DNA of 64,000 nt, from positions 7,502,001 to 7,566,000 of the forward strand of contig CAVUHL010000003.1 in the NCBI GenBank assembly GCA_963741305.1, in the 5' to 3' direction. The position numbers and the translations under genes were made by a program. Source of the DNA: DATMER01 sp963741305. GTDB taxonomy: Bacteria > Acidobacteriota > Thermoanaerobaculia > Multivoradales > UBA5704. Under the pieces are notes generated by a model. It had not been told where the DNA came from. It ran no database searches and worked only from the letters and a program-made list of their open reading frames with translations. This document shows, piece after piece, positions 35,790 to 43,506 of the stretch. Position 1 is the first letter of the stretch. Each line of letters opens with the position of its first letter.

Positions 35790-37379
35790 ATGAACACGAG
35801 CGCGAGCTCCTCTAGCGACAACCTTATCCAGCGTGTAGTCATTCTCGGCGGCGGAACGGGCGGGTGGATGACGGCTTCGTACCTCTCCAAAGCTCTCCAC
35901 GGCAGCGTGCACATCACCCTCATGGAGTCCAAGACCATTCCCAGGATCGGAGTGGGCGAGGCCTCGGTGCCGAACCTGCAGCGCGCGTTCTTCGACTACC
36001 TCGGAATCCCCGAGGACGAGTGGATGCGCGAGTGCAACGCCGCCTTCAAGACCGCGATCAAGTTCGTCAACTGGCAGGCGCCGGCCGAGAACGGCAAGGA
36101 CAACCACTTCTATCATCCGTTCGGCCTGCTCCCGAACTGCGACGACATCCCCCTTTCGCACTACTGGCTGCTCCGCCGGAACGCGGGCGACAGCGAGGCC
36201 TTCGATTACGCCTGCTTCAAGGAGCCGCCGGTCATGGACGCGAAGCTCTCCCCCCGCCATCTCGACGGGCGGCGGGCGGTCAACTACGCGTGGCACTTCG
36301 ACGCCCACCTGGTGGCGGAGTTCCTGCGGAAGTTTGCCTGCGGCAAGCAGGGGGTTCATCACGTCATCGACGATTTCGAAGGCGTGACCAAGGACGCGGA
36401 CGGGTTCATCACGTCCCTCAAGACCAAGAGCGGGCTCACGATCGAGGGCGACCTCTTCATCGACTGCTCGGGCTTCCGGTCGCTGCTCATGAACGGGGCG
36501 ATGGAAGAGCCCTTCCTCGACATGAGCGACTACCTCCTGTGCGACAGCGCCGTGGCCTCGGCGGTGCCCCACGACGACGAGAAGAACGGGATCGAGCCCT
36601 TCACCTCCTCGATCGCCATGAATTCGGGATGGACCTGGAAGATCCCCATGCTGGGCCGCTTCGGCTCGGGGTACGTCTACTCCAGCCGGCACGCCACCCA
36701 GGATGAAGCCGCGCGCGACTTCTGCAAGCTCTGGAACCTGGACCCCGAGACGACCCCCCTCAACAAGATCCGCTTCCGGGTGGGCCGCAACCGGCGCGCC
36801 TGGGTCAAGAACGTCGTGAGCATCGGCCTCTCCTCCTGCTTCCTGGAGCCGCTGGAGTCGACCGGCATCTACTTCACCTACGCCGCGAACTTCTTCCTGG
36901 CCAAGCACTTCCCGGACAAGAGCTTCGACCAGACCCTGATCGACCGCTTCAACAAGGAGATCGAGGTCATGTTCGACGACTGCCGAGACTTCATCCAGGC
37001 GCATTACGTAGTATCGCCCCGGATGGATACGCCGTTCTGGCGGGCGAACAAGGAAGAGCTCACGCTCTCGGACAACTTCAAGGAGAAGATGGCGACCTAC
37101 AAATCCGGCCTGCCCGTGAACATGCCGAGCTCGGACGAGGCCTCCTACTACACCAACTTCGAGAGCGAGTTCCGGAACTTCTGGACGAACGGCAGCTACT
37201 ACAGCATCTTCGGCGGCATGGGCCTCGTCCCGGAGAAGCCGATGCCTGCCCTGATGTACAAGAAGGATGCGCGGACCAAGGCGGAGCCGCTATTCGCCAA
37301 GGTCAAGAATCAGCAGCGCGAGCTTCTCGCGACGCTACCCACGACCTATCAGTACCTGAAGCAGCTACACGCTCACTGA
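35790..37379 (+). CDS. Flavin-dependent tryptophan halogenase, PrnA/RebH type
   Basis: 529 residues from ATG 35790 (GGGAGG upstream). The FAD motif VVILGGGTGGWMTASYL and the diagnostic halogenase motif GWTWKIP (W281-W283-P286) are present. The catalytic Lys is K87 in AAFKTAIKF (PrnA K79), and the substrate-side Glu is in CFLEPLESTGIY (E356). Long stretches agree with PrnA, including DMSDYLLCDSAVASAVP and FRVGRNRRAWV. That places it with enzymes acting on free tryptophan, perhaps at C7. No flavin reductase or pathway genes (such as prnB-D) are beside it. The cupin gene is convergent with a 7-nt overlap. Confidence 0.95.
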   Translation: MNTSASSSSDNLIQRVVILGGGTGGWMTASYLSKALHGSVHITLMESKTIPRIGVGEASVPNLQRAFFDYLGIPEDEWMRECNAAFKTAIKFVNWQAPAENGKDNHFYHPFGLLPNCDDIPLSHYWLLRRNAGDSEAFDYACFKEPPVMDAKLSPRHLDGRRAVNYAWHFDAHLVAEFLRKFACGKQGVHHVIDDFEGVTKDADGFITSLKTKSGLTIEGDLFIDCSGFRSLLMNGAMEEPFLDMSDYLLCDSAVASAVPHDDEKNGIEPFTSSIAMNSGWTWKIPMLGRFGSGYVYSSRHATQDEAARDFCKLWNLDPETTPLNKIRFRVGRNRRAWVKNVVSIGLSSCFLEPLESTGIYFTYAANFFLAKHFPDKSFDQTLIDRFNKEIEVMFDDCRDFIQAHYVVSPRMDTPFWRANKEELTLSDNFKEKMATYKSGLPVNMPSSDEASYYTNFESEFRNFWTNGSYYSIFGGMGLVPEKPMPALMYKKDARTKAEPLFAKVKNQQRELLATLPTTYQYLKQLHAH

Positions 37380-37753
37380 GCGGTGTATTGTTCCTCGGAG
37401 ACGGGCTCCAGCCAGTCCGTCTCCGGTGAGACGTTGACCGCGAGGTGGACCATGGGCGCATCCGGGGTGGCGCCGTGCCAGTGCTTCTCGCCCGGGGGGA
37501 TGTAGACCGTCTCGCCCACCCCTGCCTCGCCGACCGGCCCGCCCTCGTGCTGAAAGCGGCACCGGCCTTCCAGGACCACGAGCACCTGCACACCCCCGTG
37601 AGTGTGCCAGTTGGTCCGCGCTCCAGCGGGAAACTCGACCCGGAACATCTTGACGGCGTCCGTCGACGCCATGGTCCGGAGCTGCACCGCGCCCGTGAAG
37701 TAGGCCGGATCAGCCGGCTTGGCGGGCACGTCTGAAAGGTTCACGATGTTCAT
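37373..37753 (-). CDS. Single-domain cupin protein
   Basis: 126 residues from ATG 37753, overlapping the GDPD stop (ATGA); AAGGAG is upstream. The cupin motifs are present: NWHTHGGVQVLVVLEGRCRF (motif 1 with HTH...E type ligands) and GETVYIPPGEKHWHGATPDA (motif 2). A bound metal is likely. Proteins of this type act as carboxymuconolactone-like or quercetinase-like enzymes or as sensors; the substrate is unknown. Its end overlaps the halogenase end by 7 nt on the other strand. Confidence 0.9.
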   Translation of the reverse strand: MNIVNLSDVPAKPADPAYFTGAVQLRTMASTDAVKMFRVEFPAGARTNWHTHGGVQVLVVLEGRCRFQHEGGPVGEAGVGETVYIPPGEKHWHGATPDAPMVHLAVNVSPETDWLEPVSEEQYTAQ

Positions 37754-38703
37754 GGGGTTCTCCTTTTGACCACGTCCGGAAAATCGCTGAACAATCCATC
37801 CACCCCCAGCTCCAGGAACTGCTCCACCTCGCGCGCCGCATCCCCCTCGTAGTCCGGAGCGAGGAAGACCGGATCGCTGCGGAACGTCCACGGATGGACC
37901 AGCAGCCCGGCGCGATGGGCATCCTCCACCAGGAAGGTGGGCGGGCGCAGGCGGCCGTCCGGGCCGGTGGGGACGATCAGCCGCTTGTTGGGTCCAATGC
38001 CGTCGGCATAGGTGGCGATCTCCGCAAGTCCCTCCGGAGTCGCCAGCTCATGATACGTCCGGTGATCGCCGGCCAGGGCGAGATCCCAGGGCTGCCCTCC
38101 CTCGTTCAGGAGCTGGATCCGGGGGAGGTCGGTCATCGTTTTCAAGAGCTTGAGGTTGCCCGTCTCGAAGGACTGGAGGAAGACGGGAGCACCGCGACCC
38201 TGAAAGCCGGCGGAATGGAGGGCTTCCACCATGGGCTCCTCCAAGGGAAGCCCGATCGATCGGAGGTAGGAAGGGAACTTGGTCTCGGGGTAGACCCCGA
38301 CGTTCCGCCGCCGTGCGAGGTCGAGGATCTCCTGGAAGGTCGGGATCTCGAACTTGCCGTTGAACTGCCGGTCGCGGAACTCGAGGCGCTCCCGGGCACG
38401 GAGGGTCTTGATCTCGGCGAGGGTGAAGTCCTCCGTGAGCCAGCCGGTGACCTCCCGCCCGTCGATCCATTTGGTCCTGCGCCGGCTTCGAAATTCGGGC
38501 CGGTCGATGACGTCCGTGGTCCCGGAGATGTCGTTCTCGTGGCGGGCGATGAGGACCCCGTCCCGGGTGATGACGAGGTCCGGCTCGATGAAGTCCGCAC
38601 CCATCTCGATGGCCAACTCGTAGGCCGCGAGTGTGTGCTCGGGCCGGTATCCGCTGGCTCCGCGGTGGGCGATGACGAAAGGGCGAGAGGGGGGCTGTTT
38701 CAA
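37750..38703 (-). CDS. Glycerophosphodiester phosphodiesterase (GlpQ-like)
   Basis: 317 residues without an obvious signal peptide. Family motifs are FVIAHRGASGYRPEHTLAAY (catalytic His and the RGASG loop), ADFIEPDLVITRDGVLIARH (metal-binding E-x-D and the second catalytic His) and, at the end, LGVDGLFSDFPD. It hydrolyses glycerophosphodiesters to glycerol 3-phosphate and an alcohol. It is coupled by ATGA overlaps both to the upstream small gene and to the downstream cupin. Confidence 0.93.
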   Translation of the reverse strand: MKQPPSRPFVIAHRGASGYRPEHTLAAYELAIEMGADFIEPDLVITRDGVLIARHENDISGTTDVIDRPEFRSRRRTKWIDGREVTGWLTEDFTLAEIKTLRARERLEFRDRQFNGKFEIPTFQEILDLARRRNVGVYPETKFPSYLRSIGLPLEEPMVEALHSAGFQGRGAPVFLQSFETGNLKLLKTMTDLPRIQLLNEGGQPWDLALAGDHRTYHELATPEGLAEIATYADGIGPNKRLIVPTGPDGRLRPPTFLVEDAHRAGLLVHPWTFRSDPVFLAPDYEGDAAREVEQFLELGVDGLFSDFPDVVKRRTP

Positions 38704-38906
38704 TCGCTGCGTCGGTCGCGAATGGCCTTCATGACCTCATCGAAGGACAACTCCGCAAACAACTGCTCACGCTCTTCCGTGTAGTTGCCCTGACCAAGCG
38801 AGAACTGGTTGAGGAATCGGATCGTATTGGCGATCCCGATCTCGCGGAAGAGGACATGGAGGGCCTCTTCGGTAATCTCCCGGAGGGGCTTCAGCGCGAC
38901 AGCCAT
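38700..38906 (-). CDS. Antitoxin-like partner of a PIN toxin
   Basis: 68 residues. The sequence (KPLREITEEALHVLFREIG, NTIRFLNQFSLGQGNYTEER, EQLFAELSFDEVMKAI) has the pattern of short helical proteins encoded next to PIN-domain toxins. In those modules the partner is presumed to be the antitoxin. It overlaps the PIN remnant upstream by 16 nt and the GDPD start downstream by 4 nt. Since the PIN partner is truncated, the module is probably degenerate. Confidence 0.6.
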   Translation of the reverse strand: MAVALKPLREITEEALHVLFREIGIANTIRFLNQFSLGQGNYTEEREQLFAELSFDEVMKAIRDRRSD

Positions 38907-39079
38907 GGATCCATCTCCTGAATGAGCTCGAGCGGGGAGACCGCTTTCGCAGGCGCGATGTCCGCCGAGCGAGCTCGACGCAGAAGCTTATCATCGCACC
39001 TGCAGAAGAAGTCTGCTTTGCCGTGTACAGCCGATGCGAGGTGGAGCGCATCCAGCGATAGACGAGCATTATTTCGCAT
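38891..39079 (-). pseudogene. C-terminal remnant of a PIN-domain (VapC-like) toxin
   Basis: 62 residues. LSLDALHLASAVHGKADFFC, followed by RCDDKLLRRAR and VSPLELIQEM, is the C-terminal half of a PIN domain. It keeps the third and fourth acidic positions (LDALH, CDDKL) but has no N-terminal half with the first catalytic Asp. Immediately upstream is a 9-bp hairpin and then the end of the next gene, so the missing part was deleted rather than shifted out of frame. Confidence 0.7.
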
Positions 39080-39104
39080 AGACCGCGCCTACTAAGCGCG
39101 GTCT
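39080..39104 (-). terminator. Hairpin at the end of the secreted-protein gene
   Basis: AGACCGCGC and GCGCGGTCT form a perfect 9-bp stem with a 7-nt loop between the stop at 39112 and the PIN remnant. No T-run follows on the minus strand, so function as a terminator is uncertain. Confidence 0.45.
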
Positions 39105-39111
39105 TCCCTCC

Positions 39112-39969
39112 TCACATCCCCGGGCCGCGCTTCATCGCCGCCTGGATGACCTCCTGCGGCATGCCTTCCTTCTTCCATTTCACCATGTCGTCGGCTGTCA
39201 GGCTGCCGGTTAGGGACTTCTGATTGACGAAGCTCAGGAGAAGGCCGGTGTCGAAGCCCTGTTTCTTGAGCTTTACCAACTCGGCCAGCAGCTCGTCGGG
39301 CGTCATGCCGGTCGCCGCTGGAGCGTTGGATGCGGCCGCCACCGGGCCGCTCTTGCCCAGCCAGGCGTTCTGCAGGGCCGAATCGCCGAGGGCGGTGGCG
39401 TATGCCTGCTTGATGGCGTCGCTCAGCACCTCGTTGACGTTGTCCTGGTTGCGGCTCTTGCCGTAGCGGGTGGACTCGCCCGCGGCGGTCCCCTCCCAGA
39501 GGAGGCGCCCCTGGTTGTCCAGGAGCCGGAAGCCGACTCGGACATCGGCCGTGTACATCGAGCCCACCGGCTTGTTGCTCTCGTTGACCATGAAGCGGAG
39601 CAGCGTGCCCTGCGCCTGAAGCAGGGCATCGTCCGCCACGCGGATCCCCCACTCTTCGGCGTTCTTGACCAGCACCTCGTTGGACCAGGCGACCACGTCG
39701 CTTGCGGCGCGGACCGGCCAGACCCGGTCGTCGTCGTCCGTGCTGTCGCCGATGGTGGCTGGATCGGTAATGGTGCGCCCGTCCGACATGGAGAGCTTCA
39801 CCGGTTTGTCGGAGATGCCCATCATGAGAGTGGGCACGGAGGTGCCGGTGCTCTCTTGCGGCGCGTAACGGAGCGTGATGTTTAACGGCCCCAGCTCCTT
39901 GGCGGTCGCCGGCGAGGCGGCGAGAGCCAACAGCAGGACCGGCGCAAACGTCCTCTTGTTCAGGATCAT
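39112..39969 (-). CDS. Secreted protein of unknown function
   Basis: 285 residues with a clear signal peptide (cleavage after SPATA, about residue 23) and an AAAGGAGG site. Residues about 30-210 look like one alpha/beta domain (SVPTLMMGISDKPVKLSM, YTADVRVGFRLLDNQGRLLW, LSDAIKQAYATALGD). Residues about 225-285 contain two short helical motifs, MTPDELLAELVKLKKQGFDT and LTADDMVKWKKEGMPQEVIQ, that resemble each other. I recognise no family. The upstream 540 nt towards the MidA gene consist mostly of repeat array B. Confidence 0.75.
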   Translation of the reverse strand: MILNKRTFAPVLLLALAASPATAKELGPLNITLRYAPQESTGTSVPTLMMGISDKPVKLSMSDGRTITDPATIGDSTDDDDRVWPVRAASDVVAWSNEVLVKNAEEWGIRVADDALLQAQGTLLRFMVNESNKPVGSMYTADVRVGFRLLDNQGRLLWEGTAAGESTRYGKSRNQDNVNEVLSDAIKQAYATALGDSALQNAWLGKSGPVAAASNAPAATGMTPDELLAELVKLKKQGFDTGLLLSFVNQKSLTGSLTADDMVKWKKEGMPQEVIQAAMKRGPGM

Positions 39970-40093
39970 GACCCCTCCTTTGATGAGATGTCTGGCAGAT
40001 CCTAACAGAAGGGTCCCGCGGCTCCCTCTCCCGCGCAGTGGGGGACGGCTGGGAAGGGGGATTCTTCCGGCATCCGGCCCTGGTCACCTGCCG

Positions 40094-40490
40094 CTCGGCG
40101 TTCACCGTCCCGCGCTCGGCCTCGAGACGGTTTCGCTCACCCTCCAGCACGTCCTGCCCGACTTCCGGCGCGTCCGTTCGAGCTCCAGCGCCTTTCGCCC
40201 GGCCTCCAGAGCATCCCCCTCGGCCTCCGGCGCGTTCCGTTCGAGCATCAGCGAGTGCCCCCCGAGCTCCGGCCGCTGCTCACGTTCCCCGAGCGAAGCC
40301 GCCCAGGGTCCGGCGGCATCCGCTAACCCTTCGATGGCACCTGCTCGACCCTGCGCGGCAGCCGCCCACCCCCTCGCGGCATCCGTCCGGCTCCGGTCGC
40401 GCGCGCTGGAGCTTGAGCGGATGCCGCTGGAGCTTCGCGGGCTCGCGCTGGAGCTTGCGCGGGTGCGTCTGGACCTCGCGCCGCGGCGCC
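40094..40490. repeat. Degenerate 21-bp-period repeat array B with inverted halves
   Basis: About 19 units at a steady 21-bp spacing (clear starts at 40266, 40287, 40308, 40329, 40350, 40371, 40392, 40413, 40434, 40455 and 40476). The left half carries CTCCAGC/CTCCGGC/TTCGAG cores; the right half carries the complement GCTGGAGCTT in three successive units. It fills the divergent gap between the secreted-protein gene (39969) and the MidA gene (40513). Just before it, 40021-40070 holds a degraded CCCTCTCC-type palindrome. Apparent small frames across it only reflect the 7-codon periodicity. Confidence 0.75.
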
Positions 40491-40512
40491 ATTTGAATAG
40501 AATCATGCTCCC

Positions 40513-41580
40513 TTGAGCGCCCCCGCCGACCGCCTCCGTGCCCACATCCTTTCCGAAGGGCCGATCCCGTTCGCCGCCTTCATGGAGGAGGCCCTCTACG
40601 GCGAGGGAGGGTACTACCGTCGGGAGGACGTGCCCATCGGCGAGGCGGGGGATTACGTCACCGGATCGTCCTTCTCTCCGCTCTTCGGGCGCGCCACATC
40701 CAGACTGCTCCGGCGGCTTGATCAGGCGCTCGGCCGGCCGGCTGACCTCTTCGAGGCAGGCTACGGGACCGGAGCTCACCTGGCAAATGTGGATGGAGAG
40801 CGAAGGGTCCTCGCTTGGGACCGGATCGCGCGGACGGTCCCGGCCGGGGTCGAGCGGTTCGAGCGGCTGGAGGATGTCGGCACGGTCGAGGGGCTGGTCT
40901 TCTCCTACGAGCTGTTCGACGCCCTGCCGGTCCACCGGCTGATCGGGTGCGATGGAGGAGTCGGGGAGCTATGGGTAGATCTGGAGGGGGACGGCTTCAT
41001 CTGGAAGGAGGGCGAGCTGTCCGATCTCGCGCTTCCGGGTCTCCTCGGAGGCGCCGTCCTCCAAGCTGGACAGATCGCCGACCTCGCTCCGGGCTGGGTC
41101 CCGCTCTACGCCGAGCTGGCCCGTCGTCTCGGACGAGGCCTCCTCGTCACCTGCGACTACGGCTTCGAGCGCGAGCGCCTCCTGGACGTCCGTATCCGGC
41201 AGCATGGGACCCTGGCCTGCTACACCCGCCAGAGGGTCCACCGGAACCCCTTCGTCCTGGTCGGGGAGCAGGATCTCACGGCCCATGTGGACTTCACGGC
41301 CTTGAGGCAAGCGGGAGAGGCAGCGGGGCTCAAGACAGTGGCCTTCACCCGCCAGGCCCTCTGGCTCACGGCCTGCGGCCTCTTCGAGGATCTCGAGGGC
41401 GCCGGCCCCGAAGCCCGCCAGGAGGCCATGGCCCTCCTCGACGGCGAGGGGATGGGGGAGGACATCCGGGTGCTCGTGCAGGCTCGGGACGTGGAGGTTG
41501 GAGAGGTGCTGGACCTGCGGATGCTGGGGGTGCGTACGCCTCAGGCGATGTCGTCAGCGGGCGGTGGTACGTCCGGATAA
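40513..41580 (+). CDS. MidA/NDUFAF7-type SAM-dependent methyltransferase
   Basis: 355 residues from TTG 40513. The family's opening is recognisable: LRAHILSEGPIPFAAFMEEA, LYGEGGYYRRED and DYVTGSSFSPLFGRAT. A SAM-binding DLFEAGYGTGAHLANV and the characteristic FSYELFDALPVHRL follow. The mitochondrial homologue NDUFAF7 methylates an arginine of the 49-kDa complex I subunit (NuoD homologue) during assembly. The nuo operon starts about 1.1 kb downstream, which supports, but does not prove, the same role here. The 3' end overlaps the convergent 99-residue gene by 40 nt. Confidence 0.85.
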   Translation: MSAPADRLRAHILSEGPIPFAAFMEEALYGEGGYYRREDVPIGEAGDYVTGSSFSPLFGRATSRLLRRLDQALGRPADLFEAGYGTGAHLANVDGERRVLAWDRIARTVPAGVERFERLEDVGTVEGLVFSYELFDALPVHRLIGCDGGVGELWVDLEGDGFIWKEGELSDLALPGLLGGAVLQAGQIADLAPGWVPLYAELARRLGRGLLVTCDYGFERERLLDVRIRQHGTLACYTRQRVHRNPFVLVGEQDLTAHVDFTALRQAGEAAGLKTVAFTRQALWLTACGLFEDLEGAGPEARQEAMALLDGEGMGEDIRVLVQARDVEVGEVLDLRMLGVRTPQAMSSAGGGTSG

Positions 41581-41840
41581 GGTTTGATTGGCTCCCCCAG
41601 AGCCCCCATGGCTGCGATGAAGAGATGGGGAAAGGAAAGAGGCACGGTCTGGCAGAGACGCAAGATCCGCTGCCGGAGCTTCGCAGCCTCTTCGCCTGGC
41701 TCCGAGGCGAGCAGGTAGATCTCGCGCCAGGCTTCGACCTCGCCCCGGTCGAGGATTTGAGCCAGAACCTCGTCGCTCCGGAGGTCCAGCCGGTCGCGGT
41801 TCCAGAGTGCCACCGATCGCGACAGCTCGAATCGGCTCAT
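41541..41840 (-). CDS. Small partner gene of the nucleotidyltransferase, unknown
   Basis: 99 residues from ATG 41840, overlapping the upstream stop (ATGA). The protein is helical (LSRSVALWNRDRLDLRSDEV, LAQILDRGEVEAWREIYLLA, RQRILRLCQTVPLSFPHLFI). Its pairing and coupling with a nucleotidyltransferase-like gene suggest the second half of a two-gene toxin-antitoxin-like module, with this one as likely antitoxin. No named domain is recognised. It ends inside the MidA gene on the other strand. Confidence 0.65.
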   Translation of the reverse strand: MSRFELSRSVALWNRDRLDLRSDEVLAQILDRGEVEAWREIYLLASEPGEEAAKLRQRILRLCQTVPLSFPHLFIAAMGALGEPIKPYPDVPPPADDIA

Positions 41841-42520
41841 CCTTTGTCCTCCTGTGTGGCTAATAGCAGATCCGCAAGCACCTGCGCCCAGGCGCGTCCA
41901 CGGGCGGTCACATGCTCCCAACTATTCCAGGGCGGCTTGAGCCCACGATAGCTCGCCAGGTCGACTTCCGCAGCATCGACCGGCCGGCCCGAACCCAACC
42001 TCTCGATGACCTCGGCCAGCACTGAAGCTCCGCTTGCCTGTGGATAAAGCTCATCCAGCGCTCGGAGAGCGTCGCGAACCCCCTCCTCGCCCAGACGCTC
42101 GAAGAGCACCACCGTATCGAGATAGTCGCGGACGGTGAAGCGGGTAGCGAGCAGCCACGACTTGATGCGGGCCATCTCGGCGAGCGTGGGCACTCGCAGA
42201 CCGGCGATCTCTTCGGTCTCCAGGGGGCGGACGCGCCGGAGCTGGCGGATGCCGGTGAGGACGCCCTGCAGGCGGCCAAGGATAAGCACCGGCCGCCGGA
42301 CCCGGGCGGTCCTCCAGCCGGCGACGGCTTCGAGATCGTCCAGCACCCGATCGAACTGGCCGCGCAGATCGTCCAGGACATGGTCCCCATCGAGGCTCAC
42401 GCGATGCCCGGCATGGAGAGCGGCGGCAGTCCCTCCCACCAGCACGGCGCCAGGCACCAGCGCCTGAAGATGGCGCTCGGCCGCCAGCAGGCGCTCCCAA
42501 TCCTGCGACTCCCCGGTCAT
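41837..42520 (-). CDS. AbiEii-like nucleotidyltransferase
   Basis: 227 residues. The N-terminal part has AVLVGGTAAALHAGHRVSLDGD, split here as AVLVGGTAAALHAGH and RVSLDGD, which is the GG(T/S)...D-x-D-like core of the minimal nucleotidyltransferase fold. PTLAEMARIKSWLLATRFTV and RDYLDTVVLF follow in the style of AbiEii/AbiGii-type proteins. Such enzymes can act as toxins that modify tRNA acceptor ends or proteins. It is coupled to a 99-residue partner downstream. Whether the first Asp position is functional (S-L-D-G-D rather than T-x-D-x-D) cannot be settled by eye. Confidence 0.7.
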   Translation of the reverse strand: MTGESQDWERLLAAERHLQALVPGAVLVGGTAAALHAGHRVSLDGDHVLDDLRGQFDRVLDDLEAVAGWRTARVRRPVLILGRLQGVLTGIRQLRRVRPLETEEIAGLRVPTLAEMARIKSWLLATRFTVRDYLDTVVLFERLGEEGVRDALRALDELYPQASGASVLAEVIERLGSGRPVDAAEVDLASYRGLKPPWNSWEHVTARGRAWAQVLADLLLATQEDKG

Positions 42521-42565
42521 GCGACAAGGATAGCGCGGTCTCCCGTCTGTGGCGCGCCCCTTTCC

Positions 42566-42593
42566 TTGACACCCCCCGGTCCTCGGGTAGAAT
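42566..42593 (+). promoter_or_regulatory. Sigma70-like promoter of the nuo operon
   Basis: TTGACA at 42566-42571 and TAGAAT at 42588-42593 are separated by 16 bp, 48 nt before the nuoA ATG. AGGAGG (42624) and GGGAG (42633) lie between. It is the best consensus promoter in the window. Confidence 0.8.
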
Positions 42594-42640
42594 ACGCCCG
42601 CCCAAAGGGACTTAGCGCGCTCAGGAGGTTAAGGGAGTCC

Positions 42641-42997
42641 ATGGAGAGCTACCTACCCATCCTCGTTTTTACACTTGTGGCGATCGGCTTTCTGGCCGTC
42701 ACCCTGATCGCGGCGCGTCTCCTCCGCCACGTCGGCAGCCCGACCACGAACCGCGACCCCTATGAGTGCGGCAACGAGGCGGAGACCTTCGCCCACGACC
42801 ACCGGTTCTCGATCCGGTACTACCTGATCGCGGTCCTCTTCGTCATCTTCGACGTCGAGACCGTGTTCCTGTTCCCCTGGGCTGTCATGTTCGACAAGCT
42901 GCTGCTCTTCGGCTTCATCGAGATGATGGTCTTCCTCGTCATCCTGATCATTGGATACGTCTACATCTGGAACCGGGGGGCGCTCAAATGGGCCTGA
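42641..42997 (+). CDS. nuoA: NADH-quinone oxidoreductase subunit A
   Basis: 118 residues from ATG 42641. Three transmembrane helices. The conserved loop between helices 1 and 2, NRDPYECGNE, contains the Cys that marks the deactivation-sensitive loop (ND3 homologue). SIRYYLIAVLFVIFDVETVF is the second helix with the conserved acidic residues. It is part of the membrane arm near the quinone site. It is the first gene of the operon behind a clear promoter, and it overlaps the nuoB start. Confidence 0.97.
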   Translation: MESYLPILVFTLVAIGFLAVTLIAARLLRHVGSPTTNRDPYECGNEAETFAHDHRFSIRYYLIAVLFVIFDVETVFLFPWAVMFDKLLLFGFIEMMVFLVILIIGYVYIWNRGALKWA

Positions 42998-43506
42998 TGG
43001 ACAACAACGAGGCCAACGTCCTCACCACGACCTACGACAAGATCTTCAACTGGGCCCGGCGCTCCGCGATCTGGCCCATGCAGTTCGGCCTGGCCTGCTG
43101 CGCCATCGAGATGATGGCCGTGCTCGACCCGCGCCACGACATGTCGCGCTTCGGCGCCGAGGTCTTCCGCGCCACGCCCCGCCAGAGCGACCTCATGATC
43201 GTCGCCGGCACGGTCACCGAGAAGATGGCGCCCATCGTCCGCCGCCTCTGGGACCAGATGCCCGAGCCCAAGTGGGCCCTCGCCATGGGCGCCTGCGCCA
43301 CTTGCGGCGGGCCATACCGCACCTATGCCGTCACCCAGGGAGTCGACCGCGTCATCCCGGTCGACGTCTACGTGCCCGGCTGCCCGCCGCGGCCTGAAGC
43401 CCTGATGTGGGGCCTCCTCCATCTGCAGCGCAAGATCGACCGCATGAGCCGCTCCCGCCAGACCACCTCGGAAACTCCGGTGATCGCCAGGGAGGGCCGC
43501 CCGTGA
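42988..43506 (+). CDS. nuoB: NADH-quinone oxidoreductase subunit B
   Basis: 172 residues from ATG 42988; an ATG at 42997 is an alternative that overlaps the nuoA stop. The N2 cluster ligands are present: the tandem CC in FGLACCAIEMMA, C in MGACATCGG and CPGCPPRPEAL. It carries the terminal iron-sulfur cluster that reduces quinone at the NuoD interface. The stop overlaps the nuoC GTG (GTGA). Confidence 0.97.
   Translation: MGLMDNNEANVLTTTYDKIFNWARRSAIWPMQFGLACCAIEMMAVLDPRHDMSRFGAEVFRATPRQSDLMIVAGTVTEKMAPIVRRLWDQMPEPKWALAMGACATCGGPYRTYAVTQGVDRVIPVDVYVPGCPPRPEALMWGLLHLQRKIDRMSRSRQTTSETPVIAREGRP

Noticed and set aside
39080..39104. attC-like recombination site
   Set aside because: It is a simple 9-bp palindrome without the paired core sites of integron cassettes and there is no integrase.
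40280..40492. Short minus-strand protein with seven-residue repeats in array B
   Set aside because: The repeat is explained by the 21-bp DNA period; unit sequence drifts without preserving amino acids, and array C with its 20/21-bp spacing cannot keep a frame.
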